DNA from: Allacma fusca
Lineage: Eukaryota > Arthropoda > Collembola > Symphypleona > Sminthuridae
Direction: 5' to 3'
DNA: 64,000 nucleotides
Assembly (NCBI GenBank): GCA_947179485.1
Contig: OX359249.1
Span: forward strand, 45,025,415-45,089,414
Both the position numbers and the translations under genes were made by a program. The notes beneath the pieces are model-generated. The model was given only the letters and a program-made list of their open reading frames with translations, made no database searches and was not told the DNA's origin. Positions 1 through 8,962 of this stretch are shown here, piece by piece; position 1 is the first letter of the stretch, and each line of letters opens with the position of its first letter.

Positions 1-12
1 GATTTGTTTCAG

Positions 13-1297
13 GGAATACGGAGGTTGTACCCTCAAAACTTTGACCATCGACGGGAGCTGAAAAAAATGAACCATTCTATCCTTGTAAATTTTTTGGACC
101 TTCTTGATACACTTATAAGCGCCCCGGAATCTTCAAAGCGACAGGAAAAAGCTGATGATCTTAGCCTACTATTCATTCACATGCACCATTTAATTAATGA
201 GTTTCGACCACATCAGGTAGTCATTTGATTCTTTTGTAGGGAAATCGTAAATAATTTCGTAGGGGATTACTATTCCTACAAATGTTTTTGATCTTCTGTA
301 CCGTAAAACTTGTACTTGTAACCCGAGAATTGCTTAGACAGTAATTAAGTAATCAGTTTTTACGAACATGTTTTGTATTTTAAGGTTTTGATTGACCATA
401 GTTTTATTTGTTAGCCAATTTATTATGTTGGGGATTATGTATGAGTTTGTCGCTGCGAATGCTGCGATGAATAGTAAAAAGTGAGATGAGAAGGTATAAG
501 AGCGATATATAGAATGAATAGTTATTGAACTTCTGAGAAGGGAATCATTTTTATTAGCCGTCGAATAACAGGAGCAAAATTTAATGTGCGATTAAGTCAG
601 GGTCTGGAACAGGGATTACTCATTTGGGTGTAGAAGGGCTAATCATAGATGACGCTACGGTCGTGCAATCATAGTCGTTACTTTAAATGATTAAGGGATA
701 ATGCTTGAGCTCATCATAGTTCGGAAATTAATGCACTTGTTGACTGTAAAAACAAGCTTATTATTAGTAGCTGTATATTCAGACGTTGTTTTGAAATCAA
801 TCGGAATGTAGTAATATATCATGAAGCCCGAACATGCAGGAGCAATTTCGTATCTACGAGGAAATTAAGTGGTTCTTGTACTAAATGGGATGTTGTTTTG
901 TGAGGACATGGGTCTTAATGAAATGCTGTTTTATAATTTAAGCTAGAAATAGGTTAATGTTTGTATAATGTTATACGTAGTGTTTAATCGTTTATTTGTT
1001 AGTGCAATAATTGAGTTCCTTGTTCTTATATTCTTTCAGGCGCGCGAAACCCTTCGAGTGATGATGGAAGTTCAGAAGCGTCAGACCTTGGACACTTGTG
1101 ACAGGTTTCAGAAGCATTTGGAAAAAAGTGTAGAGATTATTAAACAGGCCTTGAATGGTTTACCTGATCAATATGATACAGATAGTAAGCTGCTGGCATC
1201 GACCGAGGCATTCTTTAATTCTCCAAAGAAATCTACGGAACTACTAATAGTCAGTAGTCAGGATCAAATGATGTGCGATATAGTAGATACAATATAA
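13..1297 (+). CDS. MED7: Mediator complex subunit 7, 3' part (two last exons)
   Basis: MED7 is a subunit of the middle module of the nuclear Mediator complex, which links transcription factors to RNA polymerase II; it pairs with MED21 in an elongated helical hinge. Exons seen are 13-216 and 1040-1297 (stop 1295-1297), 153 residues. The first opens after an acceptor-like TTTGTTTCAG at the window edge, so the N-terminal proline-rich part lies upstream. Recognisable family blocks are [26 protein letters not shown], the [11 protein letters not shown] segment and, across the intron, [15 protein letters not shown] and FQKHLEK. The donor follows HQ (CAG|GTAGTC) and the acceptor is TTCTTTCAG|GCG, phase 0, joining HQ to ARETL as in known MED7 proteins. 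After the coiled-coil region the tail is acidic to polar and diverged. It converges on API5, whose stop is about 530 bp away. Identification is firm; only the 5' end is missing. Confidence 0.95.
217..1039 (+). other. MED7 intron, 823 bp
   Basis: The stretch between the two MED7 exons starts GTAGTC and ends TTCTTTCAG. It is AT-rich and holds no coding sequence, repeat or RNA that I recognise. It is long compared with the 60-170 bp introns of the neighbouring API5 gene. Confidence 0.85.
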
Positions 1298-1446
1298 GTA
1301 TCGATTTTATGTAGTATTTTTGTACATTACAGTTTTCCATGTCCTTCTTCTGTGGTTCCTTTTTTGTGCATCTGTGTGAATTATTTTGTCAGAAATGATA
1401 GGAGGAAAAGAATAATTACGGCTATAAGAATCTGGTTCTGTATTAA

Positions 1447-1452
1447 TTTATT
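1447..1452 (-). terminator. Possible API5 poly(A) signal
   Basis: TTTATT on + reads AATAAA on the minus strand, about 375 nt past the API5 stop at 1827-1829. I found no closer AATAAA. If both this signal and the one at 1503-1508 are used, the MED7 and API5 transcripts overlap tail to tail. Confidence 0.3.
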
Positions 1453-1502
1453 TTGCATAATGATTTTGTCCATACATAAAGTAAAACAAAATACAGGTAT
1501 TA

Positions 1503-1508
1503 AATAAA
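1503..1508 (+). terminator. Possible MED7 poly(A) signal
   Basis: This is the first AATAAA on the + strand after the MED7 stop, about 200 nt downstream. It would give a short 3' UTR. The hexamer alone is weak evidence in AT-rich DNA. Confidence 0.35.
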
Positions 1509-1826
1509 ACTGCGTAATACCTCTGAAAACAAACAACCAAACAAGCTGTATTTTGTTATTTTGGTACTGGTCATAGTGGATTCCGTCCAAGTACAAACAC
1601 TTCAAAAATAATTTAGTTCCTGGCATTAATTTAGAAAAGAAGAATGAATCTGATGTTCAATATTACATAAACTTGTCAAAATTCTTCACTTCTTCAAGCA
1701 TTATGAATAATTATTATAAAAATGTGATCTAACAAAAAAACAACACGTAGCAATTTTTTTATCCTGAAGTTAATACCTAATTTGAAATTAATCTAACAAT
1801 TTTGGGAGGTTCGGATTAATGACAAT

Positions 1827-4460
1827 TCAATGTCTTCCTCGGAAAGGTCTACGCATATTTCTGTTTCCTCCACCACGGAAAACCCTTGCTCCTCCTCGAA
1901 AGCCCCCTCGACCACGTGATGATGGTGGCGAAGCTGTGGAAAAGAGCACAAGTTTCGTCAAAAGGCAACCATAAATCCTATACAAATATTTACTGCAGAA
2001 CAGACATAGGCAAGAAAAAAATTATTACAATAAGCTCCACTTCTCTTGGAGAATTTTCCACTTGGGGGTTGGTATAAAATTCTTTCCCTGTCGTTTCCAC
2101 GAGCTGCTTTCCCTGGAGACAGGACATTACGACCTGGAGCAGGACTTTTGCGCTTCAGGCCTCCTGGCTGTAATATGTTGGTCTTTTGTAGTGGTCGCCA
2201 GGACAGACGAATAGCAGACTTGTACAAAGGTGGAGTATGGAATAGGTCTTTGATGATCAAGTTTATGTTGGCTATCATCTTATAAGCAATTATCTAGACA
2301 AGTTCAAAATTTCAACGTTAAGAAACCGATAAAATTGGCTTCAACTGCACACTGAACTAAATGCAATAGATGTTACCTTAATTCGGTTTTCTTCTCCCTT
2401 AAACTCAGCGTCAGCTTGTGATTGGGCCAGTGTGAATTCTTCTTTCAATTTTTTCATGTACGCTTGGGACGAACGTGCAAAGTACTGCAGTCGTTGACGG
2501 AAATCTTTCAGGCGATCGGTATCTCCAAGAAATTCTGGAGCATGTTGCCCCAATTTGTGCACAGCAAATAAATAGCATTCGACAAAATTAAAGTCGTACT
2601 TCACAACATGCTCGTCATCATCATCAGGTGGAAGTGGTAAAATTTCCTGTTAAAGGGAAATCGATGACTTAATCCATTCCATTCTAAAGAACACCTTTGG
2701 AGAAGGGTTCACGTTATGTTACAACTCATCAAGAGTGTACGAGTAATTTTAAGCTCGACTTACCAACAATTCTGAAAAGACAACTTCCAAACATTGAAGA
2801 GCCTGACTTGATTCAATCTGAGTGATGTGAGATGCAAAATCTGCCATTGTTTTTAGAGTATCAACTGCCAGTTCATTACCTTCTTCTAGCAACTGAGCAT
2901 CCCTCAGCTTAGGGATAACGTTTTTGCAAAAGTATACTAAAAACGGGGCTGAACTTACTTGGGACTACAATTTTAGGAGCCAAACAAATAAAATATATTC
3001 TGTTGCAATTTCTCTGAGTAAACATTAACTTAACTAATAGTACGATAATAATTTTAACTATACCGAAAACAGGGGTTGGACATGCTTGCAGCAAATCAGA
3101 AGCCTATCCACGTTTTCCGGAACAGTGGGGTCGAAATCCTTCTCAAAATCAAGTTGCTCCGCAATCATATCCACAATTGCCTGTTGCCCACTGATAGTTT
3201 TAAGTAATTTTGTCTCCATCAATATTTGAATAAGGGTCTTGAAGTCCTCACTATTCATACCCTAATAATTAAGTTGGATAATTAACAACAAATGTAACTT
3301 TGTATTACTCAGTATGTAAAATTCACACTAACTTTAATTAAGAATTTTTGCATTCATTATCGATTACGATCATAATCGATCATTTATAAGCATTCGTAGG
3401 AAAACTATCCCTTAAACGTACAACATACGAAGAAACGACGGATGTTAAACTCACCCCAATAACTTTCTTAACCGAAGCTAAAAGTGTAGACTCGAAAGCG
3501 TCGTTCGTTAATTCGGGACTTAGGTCCTTAAGCTGAACACTCAAAAACTTCAAGCAACGACTCCGAACAATCCCCTCACCGCCTCCAATTTGGGAGAAAA
3601 TGCCAACAATTGTCGCTGTAAAATGAAATTTTCTCATTAAAGTAATACATAGTCCGGAACAAGACACGCAGCTAATTGAAAACCAAACAAACTAAATATA
3701 CACACCTTTGGCATCAATATGGAAAAGACTGATGAGGCAATTCTGAAGTGAACTCAGTTCAGTGCCATCATTGGTTTGCATCAGCTGTGCATACACATCC
3801 GCAACTTTAGGAACAAAGGTAACAATTTTCTTGCAAACTCCTATCATGTCCTTCTCAACTTGTTTACGGATCTAAATCGAAAACAAACACACTCCAATAA
3901 AATCCTCCGAATCTCAAACAAACTGTAACAAACTAATGAACTACTCTGGGCTATTGTTCCTTACAGAGATGTCGTCATCCTCACAAAGGTCTAGTAGGGC
4001 ATCAATGGCATCCCCATATAAAAGGGGGAAAAATTCCATGAAACGAGTAATAAATTGTGATGCTAAACGCTTCTCCTTATCCGTCCCTTTGACCGCCGAC
4101 AGCAACTCTCGGAAATCCCTCTCAAACTGAAAACACCCAAAATGATAGCAATCTTTAGTATCAGACCCCAGTAATTAATAGTCTCGCAGTTAACTCAACC
4201 TACTCAACTCCCCACAAACCATGGAAAAATTCAAACAATCTCTACAACGTAGGCTTAACGACACAAATTGTGTCCTACAACCAAATAATTAGTACACCTA
4301 CCGTAACTTTATTTTCCGCATTGTTAAGTCGGTCATATATAATATATAAACGCTCGATGTTTCCTCCCGTATCTCCGCTTTTAGCAGTTGGAACAGTTTT
4401 ACCGCTTTTAGTACTTTTACTAGGCTCCACGTTTTCTCCAACGGCAGGCATCGTTAACAA
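1827..4460 (-). CDS. API5: Apoptosis inhibitor 5 (API5/AAC-11), complete, nine exons
   Basis: API5 is a nuclear helical-repeat (HEAT/ARM-like) scaffold protein that opposes E2F1-driven apoptosis. Exons in reading order are 4302-4460, 3965-4126, 3706-3871, 3455-3615, 3064-3261, 2764-2964, 2377-2646, 2029-2278 and 1827-1933. All junctions are GT..AG and the sum is 1674 nt, exactly 557 codons plus stop, near the 524 residues of human API5. Family blocks include KEKRLASQFI with DALLDLCEDDDIS, the FVECYLFAVHKLGQ segment, DFRQRLQYFAR, NINLIIKDLFHTPPLYKS and YQPPSGKFS. A basic Lys/Arg-rich stretch (LKRKSP) lies where the vertebrate nuclear signal is, and the last exon encodes an Arg/Gly-rich (RGG) tail. 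Two in-frame ATGs, at 4458-4460 and 4449-4451, are possible starts; the second gives the family-like MPAVG. Either way the N-terminus is about 25 residues longer than in vertebrates and rich in Ser/Lys/Thr. Exact splice sites are my reading. Confidence 0.95.
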
Positions 4461-5176
4461 TACTGAAATATTCGAAAACAGTACTAATAATTATTACCAA
4501 ACACTCCAACATGCCAACGACACAGTAACAAACAGCTTTGAACTGACAGAACTCCCACGTATATCAAGGCCCAATGGAAATAATAACAAGAACAAAATAT
4601 ATTCCTTACTAAAATATTTTTTTACTTTGTTCGAATAAAACCATCAACACAAGAATATCGATTAAAAATAAGTAGTAACTATGAGGAGGATTATGGGCGT
4701 CTAACGTCTTCTTGCCCTATCTGTCAATACGACAAAGTTTTTCAGCTGGTAATAATTTAGTAAATATTTGAATAATAATTTAATTACACTCCTGTCCTCA
4801 CGTCTCACCCACACATGTTACCCTCAACCACTGTACTTGTACTTATGGTTAATTACTACTTGAAGATTCATCTCACAACATAAACAACTCCTGATAATTC
4901 TCTTCCACTTACACTCCCGTCACTTCAGACATAAATTACTTCCCCGACTTACCTATTTAATCCTAACAGTTTGTCACACCAGAATCCTGCTAGAGAGTTG
5001 AATTGAAATTTTGACTGCCCGATCCCGAAAACCTGATTTATAATTTAAAGGTCAGTAAAAATTGGCAACACAAAATAATCCATGAAGATAATTTGGCTGA
5101 GTCCTACTACGTCCACTACGCACTCACTCAATGAATACCTCCCGGCCCGGCATCATTTTCTGACACGGCTCCTCTA
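4461..5176. other. Upstream region of API5, no gene seen
   Basis: This stretch should hold the API5 promoter and 5' UTR (minus strand). I see no long reading frame with coding character, and no distinctive core promoter that I would rely on. Confidence 0.5.
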
Positions 5177-5452
5177 TCAATATCTAGTGCTCTGCTGAAC
5201 AACTACCTCAAAAATTCGCGTCTCTTTGGGAACGGCGTCCTTCATTTCCCATACATAGATGTCCCTAGGCAGTTCAATTCCAAAATAGTAGCTGGATTCA
5301 GGCAGACACGTTATTATTATAGGAGCTTTGTAGCTTGTTGTTGAGTCAGACTCGTAACGTGACTGATAGTGCATGCAGTCTGCGATTCGGATTCCATTTC
5401 TGGATCTATGAAGCAAAGATGGGCCTTTTAATTCACCTAGCATATCTCCTTC
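5177..5452 (-). CDS. Possible terminal exon of an unidentified small gene
   Basis: A minus-strand frame of 91 codons plus stop opens right after an acceptor-like AATTATAG and has protein-like composition, for example YKAPIIITCLPESSYYFGIE followed by an acidic, aromatic stretch. It has no Cys pattern or domain I recognise. A candidate first exon lies at 6436-6465 on the same strand: ATG plus nine codons (MYQDRLGPLL) directly followed by a perfect GTGAGT donor. Both boundaries are phase 0, so the two would join into a 101-residue protein across a 983-bp intron. API5 follows on the same strand, beginning about 700 bp further on. The exon could also be chance: no transcript evidence is available and I cannot assign a function. 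Confidence 0.3.
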   Translation of the reverse strand, partial: EGDMLGELKGPSLLHRSRNGIRIADCMHYQSRYESDSTTSYKAPIIITCLPESSYYFGIELPRDIYVWEMKDAVPKETRIFEVVVQQSTRY

Positions 5453-6253
5453 CTATAATTAAACTAACATAACGAGCCTCTCTATTTGCCTATAATTATA
5501 ATCCTCATCAAGTTATCTCCCCCTTTTAAGGAAATGTTCAACCAAACGCCTTCCTTAAATCCTATAAAGGCTAAAGCAACACGAAGTTCCTTCCTATAAT
5601 ATAAAAAACAGGGAGATGCCTACCTACATATATCCCTATAAATGTTCTTATAATATTCCTTTCGGGAGTATCATGCAACTATACCCTATTAGGAAGTTCA
5701 AAACTACTGCTTCCCTATATAAGTACACCCTTAAAGTCCCTACAGAAAACCGTAAGCCCCGCATGTATGTCGAATTATCCTGTACTTAATAATACTATAT
5801 TTATTTATTACTACGTTGGTCTGTTAGTTTGTTGATCCGTTGTTCTGTTCCACGCTGAAAATTTTTTACATCATTGTCGACCAGATGTCCTAACAATCGT
5901 GCTATAACATGCTTTACTTCTCCCCTTGTTTACAACCATTGCTAATTTGTTGTAGTGTAAAAGGCAGGGATTTCCCAATGCAAACTTATAAATTCCTCTT
6001 CGAAATTTTATGCATACGTTTTATTGTTCAGTGCATCAGTTGCATGACTATACCCCTACTCGGCATCAGTAGCATACCTGCTCCCTTCATATTAATTTAC
6101 TTATGAAGCCCCTAGCCTAAATTTCCTAGTTGCCTACATTTATTCCCCAAACTTCCTATAATATTTTATTTACATATAAATCCCATTGAACCTTGCCTAT
6201 ATCCTAGCCTAGATTCTTGTTTTTTTGCTTCCTCCCTAGAATTTTTGCCTATA
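5453..6253. repeat. CCTATA-rich block
   Basis: The hexamer CCTATA occurs at 5453, 5489, 5561, 5593, 5635, 5714, 6155, 6196 and 6248 on the + strand, often inside TTCCTATAAT. By base composition I would expect well under one. Spacing is irregular, so it is not a simple tandem array. Other C-runs (TCCCTA, CCTAGC) thicken the same strand, and past about 6256 the signal turns into its complement (TATAGG, CTAGG). It may be a decayed repeat. No gene is evident apart from the intron of the candidate gene noted at 5177-5452. Confidence 0.5.
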
Positions 6254-6276
6254 AAAGGGGCTAGATATAGGCAAGG
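6191..6276. repeat. Foldback (inverted repeat), 18/19-bp arms
   Basis: The left arm 6191-6209 (CCTTGCCTATATCCTAGCC) and right arm 6259-6276 pair along their whole length with a single one-base gap, around a 49-bp loop. Homology does not extend outward and no target duplication is visible. It could be a small foldback element or the turning point of the CCTATA-rich block. Confidence 0.6.
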
Positions 6277-6862
6277 GGCCCATCTTTGCTATGAAGTAAA
6301 GGCTTAGGAATTTAGAAAGGTCTAGACATAATCCGATTATTTATGGAACCAATTTTGATGTACATAAGAAATTATTTCTGAAACTATGAGTAAGGCATTC
6401 CGCATGGAGTGTTACTAATAATAAAAGCAACTCACAAGCAGAGGTCCCAGCCTATCCTGGTACATGTAGGAGTATTCATAGGGTGAGAGCGATTTTCAGA
6501 AAATTTTGAGGGCAAAATAGGGTGTACGGAAAAAATTCCAATAAAATAGGCAATGCTAGGCTACAATGACAAGATCATGAAGGGAAATAGATAGGCTGCA
6601 CAAGAACCTGCAGTTGATGTATGTACATACATCAAAATCTTTATGTATTATAGTGCAGTGTCTTTCGAATGTAGTGTAAAGCAGAGTATAGACTTGTTGA
6701 GGACTGAGGACTTGCCATAATTACATTAACTAAACGACAAATTGTATGAGTTTCCTTGAAATGCAGACCAAAGCGATTTTTAAACGAAACTGTTAGAAGA
6801 CGAACCAAAAAATTGTTTTAATTTTTATTTTTATTTTTATTTTTATTTAGTTACGCAATATA
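6277..6862. other. Non-coding stretch left of the hAT element
   Basis: AT-rich sequence with no gene that I can support, apart from the speculative ten-codon minus-strand exon at 6436-6465. It ends in an ATTTTT microsatellite. Confidence 0.5.
6821..6849 (+). repeat. (ATTTTT)n microsatellite
   Basis: About five uninterrupted copies of ATTTTT lie some 14 bp outside the left target duplication of the hAT element. Confidence 0.85.
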
Positions 6863-6870
6863 GGCATAAG
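6863..6870. repeat. Left target-site duplication of hAT element
   Basis: GGCATAAG directly abuts the left terminal repeat and is identical to 8010-8017. Confidence 0.92.
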
Positions 6871-6894
6871 CAGGGTTGGCCAATTGAAAATGCC
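6871..6894 (+). repeat. Left terminal inverted repeat
   Basis: These 24 bp start with CAGGGTTGGCCAA and match the reverse complement of 7986-8009 at 23 of 24 positions. Confidence 0.92.
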
Positions 6895-7032
6895 ATGGCA
6901 TTTTGGGCATTTTGCCTGCCGAAAATGCCCGGGCATTTTGGGCATTTTCAATTCATGGCATTTTCGGCATCTATGGCATTTTCGGCATTTTTGGCATAAT
7001 CCGCGTAGGGCAGGCATTTTGGGCATATTCAA
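6895..7032. repeat. Left subterminal GGCATTTT array
   Basis: About eight copies of GGCATTTT or GGGCATTTT, spaced a few bases to about 20 bases apart, plus inverted copies (CCGAAAATGCC). In hAT elements such clustered short motifs next to the ends are known to bind the transposase. Confidence 0.8.
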
Positions 7033-7261
7033 TCATTTCTTGGGATACTTCTGCCTGGACTTTTCTATTATTTTTTCAGCGAGGTAAATTTCGATACATT
7101 TTTTGTTTGAATCAATGCAAATATCTTTATAAATGCATACCTGAAATTTAATTATTGTAGCGTGTCGCGTGTCTTGATTCACTATACTAACATTTGTATT
7201 ACTGTATCATTATTTTAAATCTCATTCCATTTTCTTAATTTTCACTTGAGATTTAATCAGG

Positions 7262-7613
7262 ATACCTCGAATCAATGACAATATTCAGTTTCATTGGTCA
7301 GACATCGGTGAAAATAAAATGTTGTGTAATTACTTTCATAACAAGCAGTTGGATTATACCATGAAGTGGCGTGCTCGCATGCAAGTTTAAAAGTCCAAGT
7401 GGAGGTTAAACGGGAATTATCCAAATTTATTACCAAAACGTGTATTGCTCTGGACATCGATGTGACCAAAGAAATCGATTTAAGCTCACAAGAATCAGCG
7501 TTGGTGAAATAATTCTCAACAAAGCCAGAACCGAGTTCATCAAAACAAATTATACGTGATTATCATGTGTATAAAATATCACTGCATTCCCTGAATTGGA
7601 AAAAAATATTTTA
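7262..7613 (+). pseudogene. Decayed N-terminal part of a hAT transposase
   Basis: Frame 2 from 7262 reads through FHWSDIGENKMLCNYFHNKQ and then MKWRA to a stop. At about 7378 a +2 shift continues coding-like sequence (HASLKVQVEVKRELSKFI) up to a TAA at 7510-7512, then further to TAG near 7611. The layout (aromatic residues, CxxC-like site, Met-Lys-Trp) resembles the BED zinc finger that starts many hAT transposases, but the second Cys of the expected CxxC is Phe (TTT where TGT is expected). No catalytic DDE region or dimerisation domain follows. The family call rests mainly on the element's ends; the BED reading is tentative. Confidence 0.55.
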
Positions 7614-7856
7614 GATGACGAAAATTATAGTTTTACTTTTCACGAGTTCGAAGCTGAGTTGATGTTGAGGATATTGTTGAATTAGATTAACAATGCACAG
7701 GGGAAGAAACGATGTAGGAATACTAATAGTTTACAAAATGCGAAGCTTTAGATTAATTCATTCTGTAAAATGTATATTTTTAAATGAAGTTTGACATTTA
7801 AAACAATCTGGTCTCTAAAAAAGAGCGTCAAATAATGATTATTTAAAAAAAAAATC

Positions 7857-7985
7857 GAAAATGCCCAAAATGCCTGCCGAAAATGCCCAAAATGCCAGGC
7901 ATTTTGAAAGTAGGGCATTTTCGGCATTTTCAGGGCATTTTTGGCATTTTCAGGGCATTTTCAAGCGGGCAGGCATAAAACCGAG
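7857..7985. repeat. Right subterminal GGCATTTT/AAAATGCC array
   Basis: The mirror image of the left array: AAAATGCCCAAAATGCC copies, then GGCATTTT copies up to the terminal repeat. The orientation switches inside the array, near 7900. Confidence 0.8.
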
Positions 7986-8009
7986 GGCATTTTCATTTGG
8001 CCAACCCTG
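7986..8009 (-). repeat. Right terminal inverted repeat
   Basis: Read on the minus strand this is CAGGGTTGGCCAAATGAAAA and four more bases, one mismatch from the left end. Confidence 0.92.
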
Positions 8010-8017
8010 GGCATAAG
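8010..8017. repeat. Right target-site duplication of hAT element
   Basis: GGCATAAG directly follows the right terminal repeat and is identical to 6863-6870. Confidence 0.92.
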
Positions 8018-8545
8018 GCATGTGTCACATGTAGGGAGGGGTTCCAGCTTGAGCGCTACCCAATGTAGGGAGAAATGTAGGTAACTCCAATGACTACTTG
8101 TAGGAATGGGATATGGGCACTGGCGATTGCACAAGTATCTAGGTATGTAGGAAGGCTCATCTGTTTTAAAGTTACTGAAGGTGGGATATAGGATAAGCAA
8201 AATTATTTAGGCATCTCTGAGTAGCTTATTATGGCATAAGTAATTATGTAATGGGAAATGTTGTTACAGTACATAAAGCGTGGCGGTGCCAAACAAATGC
8301 ATCCCTTAGAATGAGACATTTCTTGTACACCGATCCCTTTATAACGAGATTTTACTGTTTAATAGGAAATCTTAATCTATCGTTAGTCACCCACCGTTGA
8401 CTTACGGCTAAAGAAACCGCGATGTTAAGATAGATGATAGAGAGAAATCTCCGGTTACTGTGAAACTGTGAATCTTTTATGATGAGGGTTTACTGAGCAG
8501 TCAGTTTGTCACCTTTTGATTAGCAGCGTCCTAATACAATGTACA
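8018..8545. other. Non-coding stretch, nothing recognised
   Basis: No gene, repeat or RNA that I can support between the hAT element and the palindrome cluster. Confidence 0.5.
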
Positions 8546-8646
8546 TCGTTGGCTAAATTCTAAAATGTACCATTTTAAATGGAGATCCCATTTAAAAAGC
8601 ATGGGTTACAAAATGAAAATGGTACCTTTTAACATTTAGCCAACGA
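8546..8646. repeat. Palindromic MITE-like element, 101 bp
   Basis: Arms beginning TCGTTGGCTAAAT run inward for about 30 bp with few mismatches (TAAAA-GTACCATTTT on both sides), so the whole unit can fold into one hairpin. No clear target duplication flanks it. A related arm (CGTTGGCTAAA) recurs at about 8759. Confidence 0.65.
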
Positions 8647-8830
8647 CATGCTGTTCGCATAATGTAGATATTGAGGAAAATGTGGGGTACATTGGAACAA
8701 TATTTTCATCTTGCCATCCTTCACTTTTAGATTTAATGTAAGCACACAAGATGAAACCGTTGGCTAAAGTGCAAAAGATACCAAACGCTGAAAATCCGAA
8801 TTCTAAGATGTACCAACTCGAACATTTTAT

Positions 8831-8849
8831 TAATTACCAAAGGTAATTA
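8831..8849. repeat. Perfect small palindrome
   Basis: TAATTACC, a 3-base spacer and GGTAATTA form a perfect 8-bp stem between the two larger palindromic units. Confidence 0.7.
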
Positions 8850-8858
8850 TATACCAAA

Positions 8859-8962
8859 TGTCGTTCACACGCGGAAATGGGTCATTTAGTACGTTTCACA
8901 TTAGCGAATTTAGTGGGAATAAGCTGGCACTTAATGTACCATCTAACTCAAAATGAACGACA
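8859..8962. repeat. Second, degenerate palindromic unit
   Basis: TGTCGTTCA at 8859-8867 and TGAACGACA at 8954-8962 are exact inverted copies 104 bp end to end. The inner sequence resembles the first unit (TCGTT start, ATGGTACATT inside), so it may be an older relative. Confidence 0.45.

Larger units (their letters stand above)
6871..8009. mobile_element. hAT-superfamily DNA transposon, 1139 bp, non-autonomous
   Basis: The element has 24-bp terminal inverted repeats with one mismatch, beginning CAGGGTTGGCCAA, and is flanked by a perfect 8-bp duplication GGCATAAG (6863-6870 and 8010-8017). Ends of the CAGGG..GGCCAA type together with 8-bp duplications are the mark of hAT transposons. Both ends carry long subterminal arrays of GGCATTTT/AAAATGCC. 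The middle contains a frameshifted, stop-containing start of a transposase and is far too short for a full one of roughly 600 residues, so movement would depend on an enzyme supplied elsewhere. The intact duplication and matching ends suggest a fairly recent insertion, although the inner reading frame is decayed. Confidence 0.93.

Noticed and set aside
4270..4638. 122-codon open frame on +
   Set aside because: It lies antisense to API5 exon 1 and its upstream region; the minus-strand reading is clearly the coding one.
6847..7151. Repetitive Cys/Lys/Pro- or Phe/Gly/Ile-rich frames
   Set aside because: They are translations of the GGCATTTT subterminal array of the hAT element, not genes.
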